Shown one piece after another: positions 1-8,717 of a stretch of DNA of 64,000 bases (position 1 is the stretch's first letter; every line of letters starts with the position of its first letter). The position numbers were made by a program, and so were the translations under genes. Under the pieces are notes generated by a model. That model saw only the letters and a program-made list of their open reading frames with translations. It ran no database searches and was not told the DNA's origin. The DNA comes from Amycolatopsis keratiniphila subsp. keratiniphila. GTDB taxonomy: Bacteria; Actinomycetota; Actinomycetes; Mycobacteriales; Pseudonocardiaceae. Location: the NCBI RefSeq assembly GCF_001620365.2, contig NZ_LQMT02000008.1:62001-126000 (forward strand), given 5' to 3'.

Positions 1-1329
1 GATGTGACCGGAGATCACGGGCGTGCCGAGATCCTTGAAGCGCTCGCGGAACCAGGGATTGACGCTGCCCCGGCCGGCGCTGGTGACCGAACCGACCGGG
101 ATGAACTTCGCCCCGGACCGGTGGATCGCGGCCATGCTCTCGAAGAGCTGCTCGACGCGGGTCTCGTAGAAGTCCGAGATCCACACCACCACGGTGTTCG
201 CGGGCTCGGCGATCTTCGGCTGGGTCAGCCCCATCGCGACCATGCCGTCGTTGCCGCCGCCCAGGTTCGTGCGCAGCAGCGTTTCGAACGGGTCGTGGAC
301 CCACGGGGTGAGGTCGAGCGCCTGCGTGTCGTAGGCGATCAGATGAACGTCCACTTTGGGCAGTCCGGCGAAGATCGAGGCCAGGACCGCGCAGTTGACC
401 ATCGAGTCGACCATGGAACCGGACTGGTCGACGACCGCGATGAGCCGCTGTGGCGTGGTCTTCTTCGCGGTCTGCTTGTAGTACAGGCGATCGACGTAGA
501 GCCGTTCCTCTTCCGGGCTCCAGTTGGTGAGGTTCTTCCAAATGGTGCGATCGAGGTCGAGGTTGCGGAACACGCGCTTCGGCGGGACCGAACGATCCAC
601 CTTGCCCGTCGAGGCCTTCTCGACCTGGGTCCGCAGGACCTCCGCGATCTCGTCGACGTAGCGCCGGATGAGCGACTTGGCGTTGGCCAACGCCACTCCG
701 GACAGGTTGTCCTTGTCCCGCAACAACTGTTCGATGAGGGACATACTCGGGCTCAGCTTCGCCGCGAGCGCGGGATCGGCGAGGACCTCGCGCAGATGCA
801 TCCGCTTCACGAGGTCCGCCTCGATGTCGCCGAGGTCCGGGCCGATGGCCGGGAGGAGGGTGCTCAGATCGGGTGTGCCGCCCCCGCCGGTGCCGCCGAG
901 CCCGGTCGGAGCGCCTCCGGAACGACCACCGCGCAACTCACCAGGGCGGCAGCCGAGCGCGCGCTCCAGCCAGCCCGCGTCGGACTGCCAGCAGGACAGC
1001 CGCCCGGCGGTCACCGTGTGCGGCGGCTGAGCGAAGACGTTGAGCAGCACCTTCGATACGAGCGCCGCGCGCCGCACTTCCGCCGCCTTGTCCCGGCCGT
1101 CCCCGGCTTCGGGGACCATCAGCCCGTCGAACTCTGCGGCCAGCTCCGGATGACGCTGGACGACCGAGTCGACCGCGACGTTCGGATCCAGCAGCGCCGA
1201 CGGCAAGCCGATGTCCTCGACCACGGCCACACTCGCGGACTCGAGCGCGGCCTGCTCCTCGGTGTCGAAGAGCCGGGCGAGCAGCCGCCAGTACAGGACC
1301 TGGCGGCGGTTGTCCTCGGGTTCGGTCAT
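1..1329 (-). CDS. VWA-domain protein (3' end cut by window edge)
   Basis: The reading frame opens with ATG at 1329 (MTEPEDNRRQVLYWRLLARL) and runs off the left edge without a stop, so at least 443 residues are present and the C-terminus is missing. The N-terminal half is helical and the C-terminal half is a von Willebrand factor A domain with an intact MIDAS start, DQSGSM, near residue 300. VWA domains bind a divalent metal and mediate protein contacts, often as partners of MoxR-type AAA ATPases. Its start overlaps the stop of the preceding gene by 3 nt (ATGA), so the two are translationally coupled. A MoxR ATPase, if there is one, would lie outside the window. The VWA assignment is firm; the biological role is unknown. 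Confidence 0.85.
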   Translation of the reverse strand, partial: MTEPEDNRRQVLYWRLLARLFDTEEQAALESASVAVVEDIGLPSALLDPNVAVDSVVQRHPELAAEFDGLMVPEAGDGRDKAAEVRRAALVSKVLLNVFAQPPHTVTAGRLSCWQSDAGWLERALGCRPGELRGGRSGGAPTGLGGTGGGGTPDLSTLLPAIGPDLGDIEADLVKRMHLREVLADPALAAKLSPSMSLIEQLLRDKDNLSGVALANAKSLIRRYVDEIAEVLRTQVEKASTGKVDRSVPPKRVFRNLDLDRTIWKNLTNWSPEEERLYVDRLYYKQTAKKTTPQRLIAVVDQSGSMVDSMVNCAVLASIFAGLPKVDVHLIAYDTQALDLTPWVHDPFETLLRTNLGGGNDGMVAMGLTQPKIAEPANTVVVWISDFYETRVEQLFESMAAIHRSGAKFIPVGSVTSAGRGSVNPWFRERFKDLGTPVISGHI

Positions 1330-2699
1330 TTCCGCAGCAACCTTCCGGCACGCTCGCGCAGCACGGCCGCGGCGTCGGTGGCCGCCTTCTCGGCTTTCAC
1401 TCCGACCTTGTCCGTGGTGCCGCCGGCCCAGGCTCCGGCGTGCACGGCGGTGGTCTTCTTCCGCACGGTGGTCTCGACGGCGAGCGGCTGGAGGCGGAAT
1501 CCACCGTCCCACCGGATCAGGCCGATGCACGCGCTGGAACTCGCGACGGCCTTCGGCGTCAGCGGACCGGCCGCCGGGATGCGGTCCGTCTCGACGAAGA
1601 GCCGATTCCCGGCGAAGGTGAACGTGACCTCGTCTTCGCCACCCTCGATGTCGTAACCCTCGAGGAAGACGGGAACGGCGATCCGCACCGGGTGCCGGTC
1701 CAGCGGTGCGACCGCCGGGATGACGGCCTTCGGCAGGGCTACGCGTGCCGTGGAGAAAGCGTCCGCAGGTTCGCCGAGGCGGGCGTGCTCGTCCCGCCAG
1801 AGCAAGTCGCCCTCGGCGGTGACCGGCATGCCGGCGAGGTCCATGGAGCGGCCCTCGCTGATCGCCTTGAGCAGGGAAAGATGCGGGCGCAGCAACTGCC
1901 AGATCCCGGCGCCGATGATCGTGTCCGGCTTGGGCACGGTCGCGTTCGCACGCACGAGACGGGGCGCTGTGCCGTCCTCGGGTTCGAACACGGCGTGGAC
2001 CTGGGCCTGCGCGGCCGTCGAGTGTTCGAGCAGGTCGACCCCGAGCGGCAGCAAGCGGCCGGTGACCGTGCCGATCTCCGGCGCTGCCACGGGGAGCGTC
2101 AGAACCATCGCCCGCGACCACAGATCGCCCCAGCGCCGGGCGGGGACGCGCTCCAGCGCCGCACCAGGACACGACGCCGCGAGCTCGGCCGCGAAACCGT
2201 CGAGCAACACGGCCAGCCGGCGCAGGCTCGGCTCGGCGAGCAGCGCCGAAATCACCTGCGCCGAGCCGGAGATGAGGTCGTGGTCGATGCCCTGCCAGCC
2301 GGCCCGGGCAAGGTCCGAGAGCCACGACCGGGCTGCCGCCAGCAGATTCGGCGACTCTGTCGCGGAACTCGGCCGGGTCGAGTCCTCGTCCTGCGGCCGT
2401 CCGGTCGCTTCGGCAAGGCGTGCGAAGACCGCGTCGTGCACGGAGCCGAACACCGCGATCCTCGCTGCAGCAAGGGAAACGAAGTGCTCCTCCCCCGCCG
2501 CACCGGCCGATGTCTTCTCCGCCGCCTCAGCGACGCGCGCCGCCAAGGGCGATCCGGCGACGGCATCGGCGAGTTCGGTCAGACCGGCGGTCTTCTGAGG
2601 ACGAAGCAACCCGGCGACGAGCACATCGTCGAAGGCGTCGACAACCGCCAGCGCCTCGTCGAGACCGGCGATGGGATCGGTGAGCAGATCGACGCGCAT
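1326..2699 (-). CDS. unknown protein of the SWIM-VWA module
   Basis: This 457-residue protein (MRVDLLTDPIAGLDEALAVVD) is mostly alanine/leucine-rich helix in its N-terminal half. The C-terminal half looks beta-rich, and no signal peptide or membrane helix is visible. I do not recognise a named domain. The start is set by a TGATG overlap with the SWIM gene (one shared A at 2699); a longer in-frame start at 2729 would overlap that gene by 31 nt and is less likely. Its stop overlaps the VWA start. Lying between a SWIM zinc-finger gene and a VWA gene, both coupled to it, it probably works in the same complex. Confidence 0.8.
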   Translation of the reverse strand: MRVDLLTDPIAGLDEALAVVDAFDDVLVAGLLRPQKTAGLTELADAVAGSPLAARVAEAAEKTSAGAAGEEHFVSLAAARIAVFGSVHDAVFARLAEATGRPQDEDSTRPSSATESPNLLAAARSWLSDLARAGWQGIDHDLISGSAQVISALLAEPSLRRLAVLLDGFAAELAASCPGAALERVPARRWGDLWSRAMVLTLPVAAPEIGTVTGRLLPLGVDLLEHSTAAQAQVHAVFEPEDGTAPRLVRANATVPKPDTIIGAGIWQLLRPHLSLLKAISEGRSMDLAGMPVTAEGDLLWRDEHARLGEPADAFSTARVALPKAVIPAVAPLDRHPVRIAVPVFLEGYDIEGGEDEVTFTFAGNRLFVETDRIPAAGPLTPKAVASSSACIGLIRWDGGFRLQPLAVETTVRKKTTAVHAGAWAGGTTDKVGVKAEKAATDAAAVLRERAGRLLRK

Positions 2700-3196
2700 C
2701 AGACCACCGCCCTGGTCGACGGGAACCACTGAAGCTCGGGCACCGGTGCCGTCGAAGCTTCGAATTCCAGGTATGCCAAATGCCGCAGGAATTGGCTGAA
2801 CACGGAAGCCGCGGCGGTACTGTCACCCTGCGACGGCCGTGTCGCGCCCATGGTCTGCGAAATGGCCTGAGCCGTCGGCTCGGGAACCTCGACGCGCAGG
2901 TACCGCGCCACTCGCTCGGCACCGTATTGAAGGGTGGATTCGTTGATCAGGGCCAGAATGTGATTGCAGAACATCCCCCGTGCCCCGCCGCACGGCCGGT
3001 TGTTGTTGGTACTACAGGAGAATTCGTACGTGCTCGCCGCGACGGACGAGACGTACACCCGGCCGATGTCCGATCCGCTGGACACCACGCCCTGCACCCG
3101 TCCGTCGGCCAGTTCGACGAACGGGACCTTCGCGAGCTTGCGCGGACGAGCGGGTGGCAAAACCCGGGCCGTGCTCACTCTTTCCCAGTCTGACAA
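2699..3196 (-). CDS. SWIM-type zinc finger protein
   Basis: The product is about 165 residues. Its central segment has the SWIM zinc-binding pattern of two cysteines followed by CxH (Cys-Ser-Thr, then Arg-Pro-Cys, then FCNHILAL), as found in DNA- or protein-binding adaptors. The start is uncertain. A TTG at 3196 has a good AAGGAGAAG ribosome site about 6 nt upstream and yields the typical N-terminus xSDWERVSTARVLPPARPRK. An upstream GTG at 3256 adds 20 proline-rich residues with no clear ribosome site. It is the first gene of the coupled SWIM / unknown / VWA operon, so it probably supplies the nucleic-acid or partner recognition of that module. Confidence 0.8.
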   Translation of the reverse strand: MSDWERVSTARVLPPARPRKLAKVPFVELADGRVQGVVSSGSDIGRVYVSSVAASTYEFSCSTNNNRPCGGARGMFCNHILALINESTLQYGAERVARYLRVEVPEPTAQAISQTMGATRPSQGDSTAAASVFSQFLRHLAYLEFEASTAPVPELQWFPSTRAVV

Positions 3197-3268
3197 CGCA
3201 TCTTCTCCTTGCGGGGGTGCCTCGGTGGGGACTGGGACGAACCTAGCGGGAGGCACCGACAGTTTTGA

Positions 3269-3907
3269 TCACATCCGGAGTTTTGCGAGCTGAACGGCCA
3301 GATCGGCGAGGCCGTCGGCATGGAAGTCGAACCGGTCCGTCTCGGACGGCGGGTCGCCTACGGGCCTGGCGACGTAGGCGGTCCGGAGACCGACGCTCTG
3401 CGCTCCCCGCAGGTCCCACGCGTGGGTGGCGACCATCAGCAGCCGCTCCGGCTTCGTCCTGGCCAGGTCGACGGCCATCTTGTAGACCGCCGGATCCGGC
3501 TTGTAGGTCTGCGCCTCCTCCGCGGAGAGCGCTTGATGCCACCGGAGGCCGGCATGGGCGTTGATCCCGAGCAGACTCGTCCGGCCGGCGTTGGAGAGCC
3601 CGATCAGCGTGTGGTGTTCAGCGAGCTTCGCCAGCCCTTCGACGGAGTCGGGCCACGGCGAGAGCTTCGGCACCACGTCCGTCTTGGTGGTGAGCTGGGC
3701 TGCTTCGCGGTCGAGAACGTCACTCGGGGCGTACGGCCGCTCCCCCGCGACGATGCGCCGCTGCTCGGTCTCGACGTGGCCCTGCCACAGCTTGACCAGC
3801 TCGTCGGCGTCGGCATCCGGCGCGGCCTGCCGGACGGCCGCGCGGATCCCGGCCGGCTCGTCGACGAGCGTGCCGAGGATGTCGAACACCAACGCGTCGA
3901 TCTCCAC
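3269..3907 (-). CDS. haloacid dehalogenase type II-like HAD hydrolase
   Basis: The 212-residue product starts MEIDALVFDILGTLVDEP, in which the Asp of FDxxGTL is the HAD nucleophile. Further HAD motifs follow: GLSNAGR (motif II Ser), YKPDPAVYKMA (motif III Lys) and a motif IV segment around ATHAWDLRGA. The order and length match the (S)-2-haloacid dehalogenase subfamily, which hydrolyses C-halogen bonds, although many such proteins act on phosphoesters or unknown substrates. The GTG start at 3907 is supported by a GGGAGG site. It is divergent from the CGNR regulator gene across a 64-bp promoter region, which suggests shared control. Confidence 0.88.
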   Translation of the reverse strand: MEIDALVFDILGTLVDEPAGIRAAVRQAAPDADADELVKLWQGHVETEQRRIVAGERPYAPSDVLDREAAQLTTKTDVVPKLSPWPDSVEGLAKLAEHHTLIGLSNAGRTSLLGINAHAGLRWHQALSAEEAQTYKPDPAVYKMAVDLARTKPERLLMVATHAWDLRGAQSVGLRTAYVARPVGDPPSETDRFDFHADGLADLAVQLAKLRM

Positions 3908-3925
3908 GGTGAACCTCCCGGTAAG

Positions 3926-3945
3926 GGTTAAAGTGTCGGTTAACC
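3926..3945. promoter_or_regulatory. GGTTAA repeat / GGTTAACC palindrome between divergent genes
   Basis: In the 64-bp gap between the HAD gene and the CGNR gene, GGTTAA at 3926-3931 is repeated 12 bp on as the perfect palindrome GGTTAACC (3938-3945). The position fits an operator for the adjacent CGNR regulator, possibly acting on both promoters. This is inference from position and symmetry only. Confidence 0.4.
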
Positions 3946-3971
3946 GCGAACGTACGAGAGGTTGGTAAGGG

Positions 3972-4532
3972 ATGCAAGTGGCGTTAGACGATTACGTCTG
4001 GGCGGCCGGCGTCGCGACCGACCTGGTCAACACGGCGCCGGAGGTATGGCACGGCGAAGACAAACTGCCAGACCTTGCGTCCCTTGCCGCTTTCGCCGAG
4101 CAGCGCTCGATACCCGGGAGCACGCGGCCTGGTGACCTGCGTGCCGTTCACCGGCTGCGTGCCACAGTGCGCGATCTGATCGACCAGCCAGCCCAGGCAC
4201 GCCTCATCACCGGCGCCACCGCGCTCACCTCGTCGATCGGTGACGTCTCCCTCGATGCCACCTCGGGCCGCTCTCGATGGACCGTTTCGCTCCGACAGGG
4301 CGCGACCGTCGTCGACGCGCTTTCCTTGATCTGCGGTGTCGGGATACTCGGCGTCGTCCACTCTCTCGATGTGGCACGGTTCCGCGCCTGTGGCGCGCCG
4401 ACTTGCCGAGGCGCCTTCATCGACACGACGCGCCCCGGCCGGCGGCGCTATTGCATGCCAGGACTCTGCGGGAACCGCGTCAACGTGGCGAATCATCGGG
4501 CGCGTAAGGCGTCCGAGCTTCACCACGCTTGA
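3972..4532 (+). CDS. CGNR zinc finger / ABATE-domain protein
   Basis: The 186-residue protein has an N-terminal ABATE-like region (DDYVWAAGVATDLVNTAP) and a C-terminal CGNR zinc finger: CGAPTC, a RRYC segment, then the signature LCGNRVNVANHRAR. CGNR proteins are stress-linked putative transcription regulators of actinobacteria. The ATG at 3972 sits only one base after GTAAGG, whereas the in-frame GTG at 3978 has ideal spacing to it, so translation may begin at VALDDY. It is divergent from the HAD hydrolase gene, which it may regulate. Confidence 0.88.
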   Translation: MQVALDDYVWAAGVATDLVNTAPEVWHGEDKLPDLASLAAFAEQRSIPGSTRPGDLRAVHRLRATVRDLIDQPAQARLITGATALTSSIGDVSLDATSGRSRWTVSLRQGATVVDALSLICGVGILGVVHSLDVARFRACGAPTCRGAFIDTTRPGRRRYCMPGLCGNRVNVANHRARKASELHHA

Positions 4533-4705
4533 GCCGTCCGACAAAGTCAGCGAGATCGCGCTGCTGCGGGCCGCCACAGTGGCACTGCCCCTACCCGCCG
4601 ACCACACCAGAGGATATGTCTCCACCGCCGCTAATGGTGGCTGGGTCGCAGGCAGCGGCACCCTTCGGCGCCGCGATCCGCCGGCACCAGGGTGTAGCCG
4701 AAGAC

Positions 4706-5569
4706 CTAGAACGGACGTTCGGCCGGCAACGTGTCGACCGTGCGCGTGTGGCTTGTGGTGGCGTGGAGGCTGCTCAGCAGTGCGAGGGTGTGGGCGCTGG
4801 GCGTGGCGGGTTCGGCGTGGTAGATGATCAGTTGCTGACCGGGGGCGCTGCGCACGTCGAATGCCTGGTAGGTAAGGGTGAGCGGGCCGACGTCGGGGTG
4901 TACGAGGTGTTTGGGTTCGCGGGTCTTGCCGCGCACCTGGTGCGTTTCCCACAAGTCGCGGAAGTGCGCGCTCCCTTCGCTGAGTTCGGCCACCAGGTGC
5001 CGCAGGGCTGGGTCGTGTGGGTTGAGACCTGCGGCTACCCGCAGGTTCGCCACGGTGGCCTGTGCGGTCCAATCCCAGCGCGCGTAGAACTGTCGTCCCG
5101 CAGGGTCGAGGAAGGTCATGCGGGCGAGGTTGTCCACCGCGCGGAATGGTGAGAACAGCGCGTCGGCGAGGGCGTTGGTGGCCAGTACATCGAGGATGCG
5201 GTTGAGCACGAAGGCCGGGGTGTGCGGGTAGCCGTCCATGAGTTGCCGCAGTTCGGGGCTCACGGTCTGAGGTACCGGAGCGGGCGTGTCGTCCGGCGTG
5301 GCACCGGCCAGCCGGTACAGGTGCTCGCGGGCGTCGGGGTCGAGATCCAGTTCGCGGCACAGGGCGTCGAGCACTTGCGGTGACGGGTGGGTCTCGCGGC
5401 CCTGTTCCAGCCGGGTGTAGTAGTCGACGTTCACTCCGGCGAGCACGGCGACTTCTTCGCGGCGCAGCCCGGTCACCTTGCGGCGGCCGGAGTAGAGCAC
5501 GCCCGCGTCTTCCGGAGATCGTTGTGCACGGCGCGCTCGCAGGAACGCTCCCAGCTCACCACTGCCCAT
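4706..5569 (-). CDS. XRE-family regulator with MmyB-like ligand domain
   Basis: Residues 1-75 form an XRE helix-turn-helix (GELGAFLRARRAQRSP, then GLRREEVAVLAGVNVDYYTRLEQGR), and the remainder matches the MmyB-like ligand-binding domain common in actinobacteria (FLDPAGRQFYARWDW). The total is 287 residues, normal for this family. ATG at 5569 is preferred; a second in-frame ATG lies at 5578. Such regulators usually control a neighbouring divergent SDR or oxidoreductase gene, and here the Atu4866-SDR-SDR operon starts 103 bp away on the other strand. About 170 bp between this gene and the CGNR gene hold nothing I recognise. Confidence 0.92.
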   Translation of the reverse strand: MGSGELGAFLRARRAQRSPEDAGVLYSGRRKVTGLRREEVAVLAGVNVDYYTRLEQGRETHPSPQVLDALCRELDLDPDAREHLYRLAGATPDDTPAPVPQTVSPELRQLMDGYPHTPAFVLNRILDVLATNALADALFSPFRAVDNLARMTFLDPAGRQFYARWDWTAQATVANLRVAAGLNPHDPALRHLVAELSEGSAHFRDLWETHQVRGKTREPKHLVHPDVGPLTLTYQAFDVRSAPGQQLIIYHAEPATPSAHTLALLSSLHATTSHTRTVDTLPAERPF

Positions 5570-5671
5570 GGCGATCATGCTAGATCGCTGCGCGTCCGGT
5601 TGGGTGGGTGCGGCACACCCAGCCACCACACGCCCTGCCATCGGTTTTCGCCGTCGCCGACGCTGGTCGGT

Positions 5672-5941
5672 ATGACAAGCGATATCGACGTGGTCGGCAT
5701 GTGGGTCACCGCGGACGGGCATATCCGGCAGGAGCTGCGCGCCGACGGGCGCTACGACGAAGCACGCGGCGGACGGCGTAGCGCCTACACCGGTCGCTAC
5801 ACGGTGACCGGGAACCACCTCGACTACTTGGACGACACCGGCTTCACCGCGACGGGCGACATCCGCGACGGCGTGCTCCACCACGAGCATCTCGTCCTGT
5901 ATCGCGAATCCGCCGCCGATCACCGGCAGGCACGGCGATGA
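5672..5941 (+). CDS. Atu4866-domain protein
   Basis: This 89-residue protein (MTSDIDVVGMWVTADGHIRQ) matches the small beta-rich Atu4866 family: GMWVTADG, ELRADGRYDEARG, YTGRYTVTG, YLDDTGFTATGDI, in order. The biochemical role of the family is not established. It often sits beside SDR enzymes. Its stop overlaps the start of the downstream SDR by 4 nt (ATGA), so it is translationally coupled, and it is divergent from the XRE regulator. Confidence 0.85.
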   Translation: MTSDIDVVGMWVTADGHIRQELRADGRYDEARGGRRSAYTGRYTVTGNHLDYLDDTGFTATGDIRDGVLHHEHLVLYRESAADHRQARR

Positions 5942-6696
5942 GCCTGCCACCGATCTCTGGCGACTTGGCGGGCAAGGTCGCGTTGGTCACCGGTGCCGCC
6001 CGCGGGGTCGGCGCGGCCACGGTCGCCTGGTTGCACGCCCACGGTGCGCGAGTAATGGCGACTGACCTCCGCCCCGAGGTGAATGGTCTCGCCACCCGGT
6101 TCGACCGCGTGTCCACCCTGGTCGGCGACGTGTCCCGAGAGGACACCGCGGTGCGATCGGTGGCCGCGGCCGTCGACCGGTTCGGCAGCGTGGACATCCT
6201 GGTCAGCAACGCCGGTCGATCCGTGAACAAGCCGATCACCGAGACCACCGCGACCGACTGGGACGAGCTGATGTCGATCAACGCCCGAGGGGCGTTTCTG
6301 CACGCCCGGGAAGCATTCCGGGTCATGCGCGAACACGGCGGGGGCGTGATCGTCACCGTCGGGTCGTTCGCCTGCACCGTCGGGTTGGCCGAGGCCGCGG
6401 CCTACAGCGCGGCCAAGGGAGCGTTAGCGCAGTTGACCAAGGTGCTCGCGCTGGAGGGCGGACCGCACGGCATCCGTGCCAACGTCGTCGCCCCCGGTGT
6501 GATCGAGACCGACATGCTCGACAACTTCCGGGCCGACAGCCGGGAGTACCTGCGCTCCTTCGGCGATGCCCACCCCCTGGGCCGCGTCGCGCAGCCCGAG
6601 GAGATAGCCGAGGTGATCGGTTTCCTGGCGTCGCCCCGCTCCAGCTTCATCACCGGCGCGGTCGTCGCCGCCGACGGCGGCTACACCGCCGCCTGA
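5938..6696 (+). CDS. SDR family oxidoreductase
   Basis: This classical short-chain dehydrogenase has 252 residues. It shows the cofactor motif VTGAARGVGAA near residue 17, the NAG element (VSNAGRS), a catalytic Ser in the VTVGSF region, YSAAKGA carrying the Tyr and Lys, and the PGVIETDM segment. It ends AADGGYTAA. An Asp after the second strand (MATDLRPE) suggests a preference for NAD(H). The substrate is unknown. The gene is coupled to the Atu4866 gene upstream and followed after 31 bp by a second SDR, so the pair may act in sequence on one substrate, probably under the divergent XRE regulator. Confidence 0.92.
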   Translation: MSLPPISGDLAGKVALVTGAARGVGAATVAWLHAHGARVMATDLRPEVNGLATRFDRVSTLVGDVSREDTAVRSVAAAVDRFGSVDILVSNAGRSVNKPITETTATDWDELMSINARGAFLHAREAFRVMREHGGGVIVTVGSFACTVGLAEAAAYSAAKGALAQLTKVLALEGGPHGIRANVVAPGVIETDMLDNFRADSREYLRSFGDAHPLGRVAQPEEIAEVIGFLASPRSSFITGAVVAADGGYTAA

Positions 6697-6727
6697 CTCC
6701 TAGCAACAACGAGAGAAGGAGCACGTC

Positions 6728-7483
6728 ATGCGTGGACGCCTCGCCGGCAAAGTCGCATTGATCACGGGCGCTACCGGCGGCATCGGGCAAGCCGCCGCGG
6801 AACTGTTCGCCCGGGAAGGAGCCAGCCTGGTCGTCACCGACATCTCCCAGGAGACGACGGACGAGCTCGCCGCACGACTGAAAGCCGAGGGCACCGATGC
6901 GCTGGCCGTCCGGTTGGATGTCTCCTCGCCGGAGAATTGGAGCGCGGCGATCGAGCTGACCCGGCGGCACTTCGGCCGCCTTGACATCTTGGTCAACATC
7001 GCCGGTGTCCTGGACTGGCCCGGCATCGAAGAGACCACAAAGGACGGCTGGGACCAGGTGGTCGCGGTCAACCAGACCGGCACCTGGCTCGGGATGAAGA
7101 CCGCCATGCCCCTGCTGCGCGCTTCCGGCAACGCCTCCATCATCAATACCTCCTCAGTGCTCGGCCTGGTCGGTAGCGGAGCCGCCGCCGCTTACCAGGC
7201 GACCAAGGGAGCAGTGCGCCTGCTGACGAAGACCGCCGCCGTCGAATACGCCACCCGCGGCGTCCGGGTCAACTCAGTGCACCCCGGGGTCATCGCCACC
7301 CCGATGATCCAAGATCTGCTCGACGAGCAGGGCGACCGGCAACCCGACATCATGCGCACCCCTATGCGGCGTGCGGGCGACCCCGCCGAGATCGCTCCCG
7401 CGATACTGTTCCTGGCCGGCGACGAATCCTCGTTCATCACCGGAACCGAACTCGTCATCGACGGCGGACTCACCGCACACTGA
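6728..7483 (+). CDS. SDR family oxidoreductase
   Basis: A 251-residue classical SDR: ITGATGGIGQAAAE at the N-terminus, VTDIS after strand two (suggesting NAD), VNIAGV in place of NAG, NTSSVLG with the catalytic Ser, and YQATKGAVRLL with Tyr and Lys. It ends TELVIDGGLTAH. A GAGAAGGAG ribosome site precedes the ATG at 6728. It lies 31 bp after another SDR in the same operon. The two are clearly paralogous but differ in the NAG motif. The substrate cannot be told from sequence. Confidence 0.92.
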   Translation: MRGRLAGKVALITGATGGIGQAAAELFAREGASLVVTDISQETTDELAARLKAEGTDALAVRLDVSSPENWSAAIELTRRHFGRLDILVNIAGVLDWPGIEETTKDGWDQVVAVNQTGTWLGMKTAMPLLRASGNASIINTSSVLGLVGSGAAAAYQATKGAVRLLTKTAAVEYATRGVRVNSVHPGVIATPMIQDLLDEQGDRQPDIMRTPMRRAGDPAEIAPAILFLAGDESSFITGTELVIDGGLTAH

Positions 7484-7520
7484 TGGTCAGCCCTGGTCCA
7501 CACCTATGCCGGATATCCGC

Positions 7521-8243
7521 TCATGCCGCGAGGCGCGCGCTGTCCGCGATCCTGGTGAGGTCCTCTTCGGCAGGCGAGTCCGGCATCTGCAGGTCACCCC
7601 ACACCACGACCAGCAGCGTCCCCTGGGCGGTGGGCAAGGCGACCACCCGGTAGGTGGTCGACGGCGGGTCGCACTCGGCCCTGCCGTGCGGGGTGACCGT
7701 GCCCTGCACCTGCGCCCCGCCGTCCGGGCGGCGTCCGACAGGGCCGGAAGACACCTGACCGCCGCTGCGGAAAGCCCGCGTTCCCCGATACATCAACGCA
7801 TCCGCCGCGGCCGCCATCGGATCGGTGATACGCGCCCGGTCGAGGTACAGCTGGCCGAGGATGGCTTTCGGATTCGCTGCGCAGTAGCCCGGTTCGTACC
7901 GCGCGCCTCGGGTTCGAGCGTCCGGGATGAAGGTTCCGTCGACCGGCTGCCAGGTGGGTGGCACCTCGACGAACACGCCGAGCCCGAGCTCCAGCGTCTT
8001 CCAGCCGGGCGCCGGAGGGATTCGAGAGGTACCGCTCTCGCTGATAGGCCAGAATGAGGCAGCGCTGTCGTCGTTGCTGTTCAGGAACACCAGTAGCCCC
8101 GCCACCAGACCGGCGATCACCACCAGCACGCCGACGGCAATCCCCGCGAGCATCCCCGTGCGACGCCGTTTCGGCGAAGGCGCCTGGTAACCGGGCTGGG
8201 ACGGGAAATCCGGAAACCATTGCTGCTGCCCCTGTCGTTCCAC
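7521..8243 (-). CDS. single-pass membrane protein with extracytoplasmic domain
   Basis: The 240-residue protein has a Gln/Pro-rich cytoplasmic N-terminus (QQQWFPDFPSQPGYQAP), basic residues KRRR, and one strong transmembrane helix near residues 31-52 (LAGIAVGVLVVIAGLVAGLL). An extracellular domain follows that contains CAAN and ECDPP cysteines. The domain end includes VVALPTAQGTLLVVVWGD. I do not recognise a named family; this architecture is common among actinobacterial cell-surface proteins of unknown role. It converges on the SDR gene (37-bp gap). Confidence 0.75.
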   Translation of the reverse strand: MERQGQQQWFPDFPSQPGYQAPSPKRRRTGMLAGIAVGVLVVIAGLVAGLLVFLNSNDDSAASFWPISESGTSRIPPAPGWKTLELGLGVFVEVPPTWQPVDGTFIPDARTRGARYEPGYCAANPKAILGQLYLDRARITDPMAAAADALMYRGTRAFRSGGQVSSGPVGRRPDGGAQVQGTVTPHGRAECDPPSTTYRVVALPTAQGTLLVVVWGDLQMPDSPAEEDLTRIADSARLAA

Positions 8244-8356
8244 GAGCGCAGGCTAGCCCTCCGGCACGCGGTTCCGGCGCGGCTGTCCGCATCCTGCCAA
8301 CGTCCTGTCACGCCGACGAGACGACCATTGAGCGACCGGTGGTAGTGCACGGCAAG

Positions 8357-8692
8357 TCATATTTCGTAGGGATAGACCCTGATCTTTTCAGGCTTCAGGT
8401 TGATCTCGACCCACGCGCCGGCCATCCCTTGAGGCAGGCCCTCGATATGGCCGAGGTCGATCACCACGTCGACCAACTCCAAGTGCGCCAACGGCGGCTC
8501 GGCCTCAATCTCGATGAGGCCGAGCCGTCCCCGGTAGAAGACTCCGCGTTCGTCCTGGTGAATGCACGGTTCCTCGACTGCGGCCGGCGAGCAGTTGGCC
8601 CCCCACTGGAACTCCTCGTCCAACTCCCACTCGATGTGGTGCTCGCCGGCCGCTGTCTCCAGGTTTCCGGCCCAAGACGCCGGAGCAGTCAC
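8357..8692 (-). CDS. hypothetical protein, acidic
   Basis: This 111-residue protein is rich in Glu and Asp (EHHIEWELDEEFQWG) with two cysteines and several short predicted beta strands. No signal peptide, membrane segment or named domain is visible. Codon use (strong third-position GC) fits a real gene. It lies 25 bp downstream of the small secreted protein gene on the same strand and may share its transcript. Confidence 0.6.
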   Translation of the reverse strand: MTAPASWAGNLETAAGEHHIEWELDEEFQWGANCSPAAVEEPCIHQDERGVFYRGRLGLIEIEAEPPLAHLELVDVVIDLGHIEGLPQGMAGAWVEINLKPEKIRVYPYEI

Positions 8693-8717
8693 TCATCGCC
8701 GATGAAGATCCGGATCG

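Noticed and set aside
4533..4705. Possible gene remnant between the CGNR and XRE genes
   Set aside because: No frame shows recognisable motifs, start signals or repeats; it is listed as plain intergenic DNA.
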